Origin: Microglena sp. YARC
Taxonomy: Eukaryota; Chlorophyta; Chlorophyceae; Chlamydomonadales; Chlamydomonadaceae
Assembly (NCBI GenBank): GCA_022414725.1
Contig: JAJSRW010002195.1
Span: 62,001-126,000, forward strand
Length of the DNA: 64,000 nt
Direction of reading: 5' to 3'
The notes under the pieces are model-generated. The model saw only the letters and a list, made by a program, of their open reading frames with translations, searched no databases and had not been told where the DNA came from. A program made the position numbers and the translations under genes. Of the stretch, positions 36,902 through 46,948 are shown piece by piece. How positions within the stretch are numbered: position 1 is the stretch's first letter; each line of letters begins with the position of its first letter.

Positions 36902-39508
36902 ATGCTATTGTCTGAAATCTATGCGAAATCACAGTCGACATCAAACATCTTATATAGCGATAATGCACCCATTAAAGGAGTGCGATCGCGACCAGGTGTT
37001 AAAGAAGCACCATCGATGTCATTTGAACAAGATACAGACACAGGATTGTTCAATGCATCAAGTAATGTCTTAGGATTTGCTGCAGGAGCATATACTACGC
37101 TCATTGCATCATCTTCCAATTTACAAGCCAATACGCAAATCACAACATCTTCAAATATCGTGCCTCTCAACGACAATGTCTCACAATTAGGAACAGTAAC
37201 AAAGAATTTCGCAAAACTGTATGCAACAGATATCTATGGAACATCTGCTACATTTAACACACTCGGAGGAACGGCCATCTCAAGTATCGTCACTTCCACA
37301 AGTAGCAATGTCGCAGCCAGTTCTGCAGCGGTCAAATCAGCATACGATAGAGCCGTCTCAGCTTCCAATCAGACGTACGGCATCGGGTCCCTCGATAGCG
37401 AGGGCAATATCCTTCTAAGTGGCAACTTGCGCATCTCCGAAACTGCCAATATCTTCAAAGGTAAAGAGATATATAAACCATGGGGAAAGCCGGAAATAAT
37501 TTTTCCCAAGAATTCGAAAATAGGTAATTTCTCCATTATTATATCACCGACAGGTAGCATTATCACCTGTGGACATAACGACTTCGGCCAACTAGGAAAT
37601 TACACGACATCAACAGGTGCAACGACAACATTACAAACCATATCGAGTAATAGATCTCTGAATGGTAAAAGGATCGTGGCCATTGCGGGCGGTAACTCAC
37701 ACACGCTTGCCCTTGACTCGACGGGACGCGTGCACGCATGGGGAATAAACGACCAAGGCCAGCTAGGAAGAAATAATACTACTAATTCATCAGTCCCGAT
37801 CGATGTATCGAGTTTTGGATCTCTTGTCGGTAAAACGATCGTGGCCATTTCGGGAGGCAGCTCTTACACGCGTGCCATTGACTCGACGGGACGCGTGCAC
37901 GCATGGGGAAGAAACACCCACGGCAGTATCGGAAATAACACTAACACTCAATCAAATGTTCCGATCAATGTCTCGAGCTTCGGATCTCTTGTCGGTAAAA
38001 CGATCGTGGTCATTTCGGGAGGCGGCAGTCACACACTTGCCCTGGACTCGACAGGACGCGTGCACGCATGGGGATACAACCAATTCGGTTTGCTCGGAAA
38101 TAATACTACCACTCAATCAAATGTTCCGATCGATGTCTCGAGTTCCGGATCTCTTGTCGGTAAAACGATCGTGGCCATTGTGGGCGGCACTTACACGCTT
38201 GCCCTGGACTCGACAGGACGCTTGCACGTATGGGGAGGGAACTACCGAGGCAGTTTTATCGGAAATAATACTACCACTCAATCAAATGTTCCGATCGATC
38301 TCTCGAGCTTCGGATCTCTGAACGGTAAAACGATCGTGGCCATTGAGGGCGGTCTATTTCACATGCTTGCCCTTGACTCGACGGGACGCGTGCACGCATG
38401 GGGAAGAAACGACCAAGGCCAGCTAGGAAGAAATAATACTACTGATTCATTAGTCCCGATAGATGTCTCGAGTTTCGGATCTCTTGTCGGTAAAACAATC
38501 GTGGCCATTTCGGGCGGTCAAGCTCACACGCTTGCCCTGGACTCGACAGGAAGCGTGCACGCATGGGGAAGAAACGACCAAGGCCAGCTAGGAACTGGTA
38601 CTACCACCCAATCAAATATCCCTGTTTTAGCGTTCACAACCGTTACAGAGGAGTTCTCAAGCTTGTTCGTGAACTTCACAGGCCAACATCGTTGCTTCGT
38701 GGACGCGCTCGCTCCAGCACGTCTACGCGATCACGAAGGGCTTGTTGTCGTCACCGACAAAAACGCATACGCATCCGGTCTTTTAAGAGGACGACAACGC
38801 GCCATGACAATCAACCAAGCCCTACCTATCGTATCTCTTTCCAAGGTCCCAAAAGATCCCCGTGCATTCGGTGTGATCTCGCTCACCCAGGACCATCCCG
38901 CAGGTCCATCTGCAGCCATCTCATCAGCAGAGCTCCGAAAGATCGCAGAACAAGGTGATGTACGTGTCCAAATCAATTCGCTCGGCGAAGGATGCATCTG
39001 GGTATGTGACGAGACCGGATCAACTATCCATGCAGGTGATTACGTCACCACCAGTAGTTTGTCCGGTTACGCGTCTCTCCAAGTATTAGATGATGGAGAT
39101 GTACCGGATGGTACATTACGAAACTATACGGTCGCAAAACTCACGATGGATTGTGATTTCTCACAGCCTCTGGTAGATGTTGAAGAAGTACAAAAAGATG
39201 AATATGGGAATGTCGTTTTCGATGCAGACGGATCTCTCGTGTACACTATCGTGACCACGACACAGGGTCCTTCTGTTGTGGACCCAGATACCGGAGAGAC
39301 ACGTACTGGGGAACCACTCGAAACACCTATTCCAGTGACCGAACCTGCCTACGAAATGCGCTGGATGACCACCGAAATCGATGCATCCTCAGGTGTCTCG
39401 ATCACGACTCTTATTTCCAAAGAAGATTACGAGGTACGTAAGTCAGATGGACAATTAGTCGGTTTGTCACGTGCATCTTTCGTTGGATGCACTTATCATT
39501 GCGGATAA
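36902..39508 (+). CDS. Fibre-like virion protein with RCC1 propeller
   Basis: 868 residues. Residues ~1-190 resemble tail-fibre/virion sequences (MSFEQDTDTGLFNASSNVLG, LNDNVSQLGTVTKNFAKLYA). Residues ~205-575 hold about seven RCC1 repeats (ALDSTGRVHAWGRNDQGQLG), a beta-propeller. The C-terminal ~290 residues return to a structural pattern seen in giant-virus proteins (INSLGEGCIWVCDETGSTIH, AGDYVTTSSLSGY, NYTVAKLTMD). The RCC1 block looks inserted into an older virion protein. The next gene (39597) has the S74-type tail and the same style, so the two probably act in the same surface structure. RCC1 domains bind proteins or chromatin; here a receptor-binding or decoration role is inferred. Confidence 0.8.
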   Translation: MLLSEIYAKSQSTSNILYSDNAPIKGVRSRPGVKEAPSMSFEQDTDTGLFNASSNVLGFAAGAYTTLIASSSNLQANTQITTSSNIVPLNDNVSQLGTVTKNFAKLYATDIYGTSATFNTLGGTAISSIVTSTSSNVAASSAAVKSAYDRAVSASNQTYGIGSLDSEGNILLSGNLRISETANIFKGKEIYKPWGKPEIIFPKNSKIGNFSIIISPTGSIITCGHNDFGQLGNYTTSTGATTTLQTISSNRSLNGKRIVAIAGGNSHTLALDSTGRVHAWGINDQGQLGRNNTTNSSVPIDVSSFGSLVGKTIVAISGGSSYTRAIDSTGRVHAWGRNTHGSIGNNTNTQSNVPINVSSFGSLVGKTIVVISGGGSHTLALDSTGRVHAWGYNQFGLLGNNTTTQSNVPIDVSSSGSLVGKTIVAIVGGTYTLALDSTGRLHVWGGNYRGSFIGNNTTTQSNVPIDLSSFGSLNGKTIVAIEGGLFHMLALDSTGRVHAWGRNDQGQLGRNNTTDSLVPIDVSSFGSLVGKTIVAISGGQAHTLALDSTGSVHAWGRNDQGQLGTGTTTQSNIPVLAFTTVTEEFSSLFVNFTGQHRCFVDALAPARLRDHEGLVVVTDKNAYASGLLRGRQRAMTINQALPIVSLSKVPKDPRAFGVISLTQDHPAGPSAAISSAELRKIAEQGDVRVQINSLGEGCIWVCDETGSTIHAGDYVTTSSLSGYASLQVLDDGDVPDGTLRNYTVAKLTMDCDFSQPLVDVEEVQKDEYGNVVFDADGSLVYTIVTTTQGPSVVDPDTGETRTGEPLETPIPVTEPAYEMRWMTTEIDASSGVSITTLISKEDYEVRKSDGQLVGLSRASFVGCTYHCG

Positions 39509-39596
39509 GTGTACGACGTTATAAAATCCTATATATTCAAATAATACCCGTGAAAAAAGTGTGTATGTATGATAATAATAACGAACAACTGCTGAT

Positions 39597-40598
39597 TTGT
39601 TCGTCATGCTTGATGAAGACATCCTCCTAGTTCGAAGTAATACCGATCTGCGCGGACATGTCATGGTACCCGCCTCGATTACATCCATCGGTCGATTCTC
39701 TTCGTATGGTCCTTCAGTCTTTCACGCCGGAGCAGCGTTCTCCAATGCACCAACTACATTCGGTGCCAACATCGCATGCAGTTCGATCATCGATGCAAGA
39801 GGAGGAATAGCTGTATCAGGATTCCTATCGAATGCTGCTCTGACACTTACTGATTCTGGAGGAGGAATGGCATTGTTAGCAGCTCCACTACATTCCACAC
39901 AAGATGTGCATCTGCAAAAAGAGCTAAAAGTCCATGGCAATGCGACATTCGATACACAAGTCTCCGTTAACGGCACGCTATACGCGAACAACTTACATCC
40001 GTCTTTCAACACATTCCAAGCTAGCAACATCTTGATTTCACCAGGTGGAATGATTAAGTTCGGAGAAGGAGAAGGAGGAGGAGGATACATGGCGATATCC
40101 GCATCGAATATCAACGGTATTAGTGGGTTGCAAATTACTTCCAATTTGGATGTGGGTGGTCTTACGACACTGAATGGTCTTACGACACTGAATGGGAAGT
40201 GTATGTGTCTTGATACATTGACTGTGGGTGTTGGTGTTGGAGATGATACTGTTTACCCACTACATATAAAGACAAGTGTGGATAACGTATCCCTGTTCAG
40301 TGTGGGTGATATGGTCATGTACTCCGACATTCGCACCAAGTCGGATGTGCTCCCGATTCCGGATGCATTGGAACGTGTGGGACGCCTTCGAGGGTATACG
40401 TTCATAAAGAATGGTGGTGACGAGACACGTCGTAGTTGTGGTCTCATTGCATAGGAACTATTGGATGTCTTGCCTGAAGCTGTGCATGCACATCCGGAAT
40501 CTGGAATGCTGACTGTCGCTTACGGGAATGTAGTGTCTTTACTTGTGAATGCGATAAATGAACTTAAGGCACAAGTCGATACTTTATCGGGCACTTAA
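39597..40598 (+). pseudogene. Virion protein with C-terminal peptidase S74 domain, in-frame TAG
   Basis: 334 codons. Repetitive beta region (ASNILISPGGMIKFGEGEGG, LTTLNGLTTLNGKCMCL), then an intramolecular chaperone/peptidase S74 domain: MYSDIRTKSDVLPIPDALER, RLRGYTF, GLIA-stop-ELLDVLPEAV and the closing helix NELKAQVDTL. The TAG at 40452-40454 replaces the highly conserved Gln of the IAQE motif; the frame continues intact to a TAA at 40596. S74 domains trimerise fibres and then cut themselves off. As read, the domain would be truncated unless the stop is suppressed. Part of its 3' end is duplicated at 41200-41310. Confidence 0.8.
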
Positions 40599-40708
40599 TG
40601 CTTGGAGTGGGTGCATGAATCCCCCGAATTTTCGCATTGCAAGTTCAATGATCAGACACATATTCGTTTTCAAAGGGTATAAGGAAAAAACGCATATTTG
40701 TTTGTAAA

Positions 40709-41058
40709 ATGTCTGTAGAAGCTACACATCCACATAAAAAAATCATAGACAGGTTTTCCATATTGACAAGAGAGATGCGACATGTGGCAAGAGAGATGCG
40801 GAGATCTTTATCTTTGAGGTTTTTAGAATGGTGGCCTTGCTAAACAACATCGATGTTCTGAATGCGATATGGACTCATTTCCCTACTTCTGTGTGGTCTT
40901 GTGCTTCTGGACATGTGGTTCAAGATCTGTATGAAGAAGAGATGATAGGGACATTAAATGAATTTGCCTTGAAAAGACGGTTTATCATGGGAGGGAAGTG
41001 GCAGTACCAAACATTATCACAAACAGATCCACGACTAAACGTGACCTTCGACGATTAA
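40709..41058 (+). pseudogene. Possible broken F-box-like gene
   Basis: One frame begins MSVEATHPHKKIIDRFSILT and stops at ~40840; another continues from 40828 (MVALLNNIDVLNAIWTHFPT, VWSCASGHVV), which resembles an F-box. A frameshift or small intron near 40825 could connect them. Weak. Confidence 0.35.
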
Positions 41059-41098
41059 TGCGTCGATTTTTAATGATGAATGGTTGTCGGAACCAAGC

Positions 41099-41201
41099 TC
41101 AAGAAAACTCAATGCACGTGTTTCTTGATGACAAGTACCGCACTGTGCGGTCGCTTGAGCGCACAATGATCGTGCTACCACAGAGAAGCCCCGCATCCAC
41201 G
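41099..41201 (-). pseudogene. Pherophorin-like C-terminal fragment
   Basis: Minus strand reads DAGLLCGSTIIVRSSDRTV, then SSRNTCIEFS and stop, almost identical to the end of the gene at 51874. Nothing else of that gene is present. It is joined to a duplicated piece of the S74 gene's 3' end, so this is a recombination scar. Confidence 0.75.
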
Positions 41202-41324
41202 AACTTAAGGCACAAGTCGATACTTTATCGTGCACTTAATGCCGGAGTGGGCGCATGAATCCCCCGAATTTTCGCATTGCAAGTTCAATTATCAGACACA
41301 TTTTCGTTGTCTTCTTTGTCAAAG

Positions 41325-41497
41325 AATGGGCGTTGTTCCTGCATCCCGGCCGATTTTGAATGGTTGCGAAACATGGTATGGAGCTGAATTGTGATTCCTT
41401 GGTGCTGATGTCTCAAGCTAGCTAGCGAGTCGTTCCGGAGGCTCTAAATCCTGATTAGAAATTTTAAAAAATCGGCCGGGAGGCAGGAACGCCCATT
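41325..41497 (-). mobile_element. Family A MITE, full copy, reverse orientation
   Basis: 173 bp; one end has an extra GTT and a substitution (GGGCGTTGTTCCTGCATCCC), the other is canonical. A D-type end of the C/D family begins ~12 bp after it (41510). Confidence 0.8.
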
Positions 41498-41509
41498 AAC
41501 TCGTAACCT

Positions 41510-42483
41510 ACACTCGACGGAACATATAAATGAAACCGCTTCGTGTACTGCACACCTTATGGTGTAGCAATCCACGGGGCAGTGGAACACCATCATGTTT
41601 GTTGTATGTAGCCGTCAACAACACGCAGCCTTGCACCGGGATAAGTTATACAGTTGCAAATGTCAGCCACATGGTTCTTCGAAAACGGAGTCTCTATCTA
41701 GGTGAGGACACTGAGGAAGCAATCGGAACCTCCCTGCCGAATGTCGGAATAGTGTAACGATCCCAATCTATAATAATTGTTTCGTGCTTGATCAGCAACG
41801 CGAATTCAAATCGCAGTTGAAGCGGTGTCGATGGTGCCCAGGTTTTGGGACCCCGACCGTGAGACACAAGCTCTGCTGTATGTGGCAAGGAACGGAATCT
41901 GTCTGAAACGTACGACGTCATCACGTGGTACAAACCTATTACTACCACTCGAAGAGTCCGTGACGGCGTCCACTCATCTTCACACATACCACGGCGGCTT
42001 TAGCAGCCCACCCCCGTCAGTCCATTCATTCATCTTCACACACGCACGGCGGCTTTTGAAAAACGAGTGTAAACGGAGGGCGGAACATCCAAAATTAAGA
42101 AATCATCCACTTACTTACATACCTATCTTGCTTAACAAATCTTCATGATCATGATGATAATATCGAGCCTCGAGTGAAGTGTGTGGCTCACGCCCAACAG
42201 CATCATTCATGGGGATTGCCCAGACCCAGATGTCTGATAACACACTCGAGGTTGGCTTATCTCTAGGATCGATGAGAGTGCTGTCAAGGAAGCCGACCAG
42301 CTTGTGAAGACGAGCAGTTCCTCCTCTAGGGAACCGTTAGACTCGCAACTTCAAAGCTGGGAAAGCTAACTGGGCACTCTGTACGGTCCTTGAGAGTTCG
42401 ATGATGATGATTGATGCATTGGATGCGATTAGTTATAATCTGACTTGTTTACACTAGTGGTTCTAGGAGAACGACGTGTCGCC
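41510..42483. other. Gene-poor stretch
   Basis: Begins with a truncated C/D copy (41510-~41600). Around 42170-42330 both strands give short protein-like readings (minus: KLVGFLDSTLIDPRDKPTSS) without start or stop context, perhaps a retro- or transposon relic. Nothing firm. Confidence 0.35.
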
Positions 42484-43190
42484 TCAAGCAGACTTCTGCT
42501 TGACAACTATTTAAGGATTATGAAAGAGGAATCGCGGGACCCACGGAGTGGGGCAGCGGAATTGAGCTGCTGACTCGCGGATCTGACCTGTTTACACTCG
42601 TCTTCGATGCGCATGAGGAACAAGTGTCGCCTAAAGCAAACTTCTGCTTGACAAATATTTAGGGATTATGAAAGAGGAATCGCGGGACCCACGGAGTGGG
42701 GTAGTGGAATTGAGCTGCTGACTCGCGGATCTGATCTGTTTACACTCGTATTTCGAGGCGCATGAGGAACACGTGTCGGATCTGACTTGTTTACACTCGT
42801 TTTCGAGGCGCATGAGGAACACTTGTCGGATCTGACTTGTTTACACTCGTATTTCGAGGCGCATGAGGAACACGTGTCGGATCTGACTTGTTTACACTCG
42901 TTTTCGAGGCGCATGAGGAACACTTGTCGGATCTGACTTGTTTACACTCGTTTTCGAGGCGCATGAGGAACACGTGTCGGATCTGACTTGTTTACACTCG
43001 TATTTCGAGGCGCATGAGGAACACGTGTCGGATCTGACTTGTTTACACTCGTTTTCGAGGCGCATGAGGAACACTTGTCGGATCTGACTTGTTTACACTC
43101 GTTTTCGAGGCGCATGAGGAACACTTGTCGGATCTGACTTGTTTACACTCGTTTTCGAGGCGCATGGGGGAAACGTGTTTGATCTGACCT
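42484..43190. repeat. Tandem array: ~140-bp units then ~50-bp units
   Basis: Two longer units begin with the palindrome AAGCAGACTTCTGCTT (42485) or AAGCAAACTTCTGCTT and contain GGGACCCACGGAGTGGGG. Then about nine 50-bp units of GATCTGACTTGTTTACACTC, GTTTTCGAGGCGCATGAGGA, ACACTTGTCG, alternating ACTTG and ACGTG. Minus-strand ORFs across it are artefacts of the repeat. Confidence 0.85.
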
Positions 43191-43367
43191 GCTTACACGC
43201 GCGCTTCGAGGCGCATACCACGGCGGCTTTCGCATCCTCATTGTCTCGTCCATTTGTCTCCACAAGACACCACGGCGGCGGCGGTGGTTTTCTAAAAACG
43301 AGTGTAAACGGAGGGGGGATCATTCCCATCCATCCGTTAATCCAACAGCAGCACCATCGATAATCGA

Positions 43368-44045
43368 GTGAAGATGATAGCTTGCAGTCTCACGGAACGC
43401 TTTTCGCGCGGCGCACTAGAACATGTCATGGAGCACTGGGAGTCGTGGGACTTCCGCCCGGATAAGGACAAGTCGAAATCGCTTGACACCATCCAACGAT
43501 ACTTTGCTGCAGCGGACGGAGACTCGGTCCACGTGGAATACGCAAAGAATAAACACGGAAGGGGGAGGCTGTTTGCGAAACGCGGGCTTTCTATGCAGTG
43601 TGTCATGCGGGACGTCAGGAACGCGGTGGCGCACCCGTTTTATGTCGACCTCGATTTTGTCAACTGTCACCCCACGCTATTCTCGCAACGCTGCAGGAAA
43701 CGGGGGGTGGCATGTCCGCTCCTCGATCAGTACTGTGGGAACCGGACGGAGGTCCTAGGCGACATCGATGCGGACGCGGCGCAGGGGAAGACGGCTGTTC
43801 TATCCGTCATGAATGGAAGCAAGACTGCCGTATACAAGCATCAGGATTCAGTATGGCTGCGCGACTTTCAGAATGAGATGAATCAGGCCAAGGATGAGAT
43901 CATGGCTCCGGGAGGAGCGGACGAGTTTTACATAGATATTGCGCGCAAGGACAGGAACACATATGCATCGGCTGTGAACCTCATGCTATGCGATTTGGAG
44001 GGGGGGGATACGGACCCGGATTCACTACACTCGGCATTCATTTGA
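43368..44045 (+). CDS. N-terminal part of a second primase-helicase
   Basis: 225 residues. The segment GRLFAKRGLSMQCVMRDVRN, then FYVDLDFVNCHPTLFSQRCR matches the N-terminal domain that precedes D5-like helicases in some giant viruses, virophages and polinton-like viruses (pattern GR...SLQ...R.IR...DIDxxNxHP). The protein ends at an Asp/Gly-rich region (LEGGDTDPDSLHSAFI) without helicase motifs. The matching C-terminal helicase piece lies at 46163, on the far side of a zinc-finger nuclease gene, so this was probably one gene. Assignment is from pattern memory and moderately firm. Confidence 0.6.
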   Translation: MKMIACSLTERFSRGALEHVMEHWESWDFRPDKDKSKSLDTIQRYFAAADGDSVHVEYAKNKHGRGRLFAKRGLSMQCVMRDVRNAVAHPFYVDLDFVNCHPTLFSQRCRKRGVACPLLDQYCGNRTEVLGDIDADAAQGKTAVLSVMNGSKTAVYKHQDSVWLRDFQNEMNQAKDEIMAPGGADEFYIDIARKDRNTYASAVNLMLCDLEGGDTDPDSLHSAFI

Positions 44046-44271
44046 CATTCTGCGAGGGCAAGGTGTGCCATGCTTGTTGGCCAATTAGAGAGGTCCAACC
44101 CAGACGTATTCGCAAGCTGTGATCACACATCATGCCACGCGGCGGCTTGAGAAGGCTGCATGGGAAATCGATCGGCATTGAATGAAGCATAACAAGAACA
44201 CGGACTCTTATCACTACTGCCAGCACACCTCACAGACACTTCTTATTATTCATTCGCGGTACCGGATACAG

Positions 44272-46155
44272 ATGTCGTCAAGGAAATTCGTTTGTGAAGT
44301 TGAGGGATGCAACGCAGCATTTGCTAGTGGTGGTAATTTGACCACACACAAAAGGACGCATACAGGAGAGAAGCCATTCACATGCAATTTTTATGGATGC
44401 AAAGCTGCATTTGCTCATAGTTGTGCTTTGACCAAACACAAAAGGACGCATACAGGAGAGAAGCCATTCACATGCAATTTTAAGGGATGCAAAGCTGCAT
44501 TTGCTCGTAGTTGTGCTTTGACCACACACAAAAGGTCGCATACGGGAGAGAAGCCATTCACATGCGATTTTGATGGATGTGGTGCTGCATTTGCTAGTGG
44601 TGGTAATTTGACCACACACAAAATGACGCATACAGGAGAGAAACCATTTACATGCGATTTTGATGGATGTAACGCTGCATTTACTACTGCTAGTAATTTG
44701 ACCACACACAAAAGGATACATACAGGAGAGAAGCCATTCACTTGCGATTTAAAGGGATGTAACGCTGCATTTACTCAGAGTGGTGATTTGACTAAACACA
44801 AAAGGACGCATACAGGAGAGAAACCATATATATGCAAATTTGATGGATGTGATGCTGCATTTGCTGAATCTGGGGCTTTGACAATGCACAAAAGGACGCA
44901 TACAGGAGAGAAACCATTTATATGCGATTTTGAGGGATGTGGTGCTGCATTTGCTAGTGGTGGTAATTTGACCACACACAAAATGACGCATACAGGAGAG
45001 AAACCATATATATGCAAATTTGATGGATGTGATGCTGCATTTGCTGAATCTGGGGCTTTGACGACACACAAAAGGACGCATACGGGAGAGAAACCATATG
45101 TATTTGACTTTGTTGGATGTGGTGCTGAATTTGCTGTTGCTGGGGCTTTGACGACACACAAAAGGACGCATACAGGAGAGAAACCATATATATGCAAATT
45201 TGATGGATGTGATGCTGCATTTGCTGAATCTGGGGCTTTGACGACACACAAAAGGACGCATACGGGAGAGAAACCATATGTATTTGACTTTGTTGGATGT
45301 GGTGCTGAATTTGCTGTTGCTGGGGCTTTGACGACACACAAAAGGACGCATACAGGAGAGAAACCATATATATGCAAATTTGATGGATGTGATGCTGCAT
45401 TTGCTGAATCTGGGGCTTTGACCATGCACAAAAGGACGCATGCAGGAGAGAAACCATTTACATGCAATTTTGATGGACGTAACGCTGCATATGCTCAGAG
45501 TGGTGATTTGACTAAACACAAAAGGACGCATACAGGAGAGAAACCATATGTATGTGACTTTGTTGGATGTGGTGCTGCATTTGCAGCTAATGGTAATTTG
45601 AAGACACACAAAAGGACACATACAGTCGAGTATCACCAGCGGAAGAAAAGAGAAGAGCAAAAGGTTGCCAAGTTGTTAGAAAATCATGGCATTGATTTCA
45701 AAAGAGAACACCAGGTAGACTTTAGCTGTATGGGATCTACATTCGCAAGGATAGATTTCTTGATTGTCAAAGACGGGGTTGCTATATTCTTAGAGATCGA
45801 TGAGAATCAACATAAATTCGGTAGATACTCGGTTGCTTGTGACATGAAAAGGATGGCTAACATCTACGAGTCCCTACTATTCAATGACAACACACTGCCA
45901 TTGTATTTCATTCGGTATAATCCGCATGCATACATGGTTGGTGGTGAACTACAGAAAAAAAAGACTGTCGCTCGTCAACAATGCTTAGTGGACGTTATAC
46001 ACTCCATTAGTTCTACATCTGTTAAACGAATGCATATACTTTACATGTATTTTGATTGTGATACACTGGTAGATGGAAACATTCGATTGTCGGTTCACAC
46101 AGATCCAGAGTATAACGAGACAATGAAGAAGTGCTGTCTACACCCAGTGTATTGA
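44272..46155 (+). CDS. C2H2 zinc-finger array fused to Vsr/DUF559-like nuclease (copy 1)
   Basis: 627 residues. Fifteen tandem C2H2 fingers (residues ~5-450) with classic TGEKP linkers; fingers 10 and 12 lack the first Cys (YVFDFVGC) and finger 14 lacks the second (FDGR). A basic linker (RKKREEQKVAKLLENHG) leads to a PD-(D/E)XK domain of Vsr/DUF559 type: FARIDFLIV (Asp), IFLEIDENQH (ExD and His), VACDMKRM (Asp/Arg), PLYFIRYNP. This is the layout of an engineered zinc-finger nuclease: sequence-specific DNA binding plus cleavage. It lies between the two halves of a primase-helicase, as a homing endonuclease would. The start at 44272 (MSSRKFVC) matches copy 2. Confidence 0.85.
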   Translation: MSSRKFVCEVEGCNAAFASGGNLTTHKRTHTGEKPFTCNFYGCKAAFAHSCALTKHKRTHTGEKPFTCNFKGCKAAFARSCALTTHKRSHTGEKPFTCDFDGCGAAFASGGNLTTHKMTHTGEKPFTCDFDGCNAAFTTASNLTTHKRIHTGEKPFTCDLKGCNAAFTQSGDLTKHKRTHTGEKPYICKFDGCDAAFAESGALTMHKRTHTGEKPFICDFEGCGAAFASGGNLTTHKMTHTGEKPYICKFDGCDAAFAESGALTTHKRTHTGEKPYVFDFVGCGAEFAVAGALTTHKRTHTGEKPYICKFDGCDAAFAESGALTTHKRTHTGEKPYVFDFVGCGAEFAVAGALTTHKRTHTGEKPYICKFDGCDAAFAESGALTMHKRTHAGEKPFTCNFDGRNAAYAQSGDLTKHKRTHTGEKPYVCDFVGCGAAFAANGNLKTHKRTHTVEYHQRKKREEQKVAKLLENHGIDFKREHQVDFSCMGSTFARIDFLIVKDGVAIFLEIDENQHKFGRYSVACDMKRMANIYESLLFNDNTLPLYFIRYNPHAYMVGGELQKKKTVARQQCLVDVIHSISSTSVKRMHILYMYFDCDTLVDGNIRLSVHTDPEYNETMKKCCLHPVY

Positions 46156-46162
46156 AACGAAC

Positions 46163-46924
46163 ATGCTCGACAAAAAAACCTTTCGGTTTCTGAAGGGAAA
46201 GGGCCTGTTGCAGGCGCTGAATGAGAGGGCCTGGGGTCAGTATGTCAACACGATCGATTCAAGCGTCCTCATGCTCAACAACTTTACGAACGACGTCAAG
46301 TCGCAGGGTTGGATGATCGAGTGTGAGTTCACGAGGCAGACGTACACCAATGAAATCAAGGTGGACCCTGGGAACAAGCACATCAAGCTGGACGGGGGGC
46401 TCATCAAGAAATTTCAATCTGGAGGAGACGTCCTGAAGGCACGCCAGTTGTACGAGAACGAGAGGGCGCTCAAGAGCGCTTCACGATTATTCATGAACTT
46501 GAATGACCTCCCCGAGATTTCAGCAGTGGATGCTCTGGACACGGTGGTTGTTATAGAGTTCCCGCACAAGTTCGTCAATCCTAAGGACGTAGATGAGGCA
46601 AAATGGTTGAAGTTCTTCAGGCCTGCAGACCCCTCGCTCAAGGACGGATTCTGCGCACGGGAGGACGTGAGGGATGCGTTCATATGGCTCGTGATAGATG
46701 CCTTCGATCAAGAGCAGCCACTCAAGATATCAGATGTCGTCCGTCGGGACACAGAGAAGCTCAAAATGGATGAGGGGGACGAGCTCTCGCTGATCAATGC
46801 GCACTTCAAGATAACAACGGACCTTGCAAACGTCGTGACGGTGGCTGATGTCAACGAGTTTGCAAAGGATAAAAAGATGAAAACGCGCGGATTGAGGGGA
46901 AGGTTGGAGAAAATGGGGCAGTAG
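46163..46924 (+). pseudogene. C-terminal part of a second primase-helicase (SF3)
   Basis: 253 residues. FRFLKGKGLLQALNE is followed by YVNTIDSSVLMLNNFTND, a Lys/Gly block (KLDGGLIKKFQSGGDVLKAR), MNLNDLPEISAVDALDT and VVVIEFPHKFV, then ADPSLKDGFC, all in the order seen in SF3 helicases of polinton/virophage/giant-virus primase-helicases. The Walker A motif is absent or incomplete at the very start, exactly where the nuclease gene upstream ends. Homologous to the fragment at 51162. Read with 43368-44045 it represents a helicase locus split by the nuclease gene. Confidence 0.65.
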
Positions 46925-46948
46925 CGGATCGAATGCGTCAGGAGGGGG

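Noticed and set aside
44278..45660. Long minus-strand ORFs opposite the zinc-finger arrays
   Set aside because: Periodic 84-bp finger repeats keep the opposite frames open by chance; they show no independent features.
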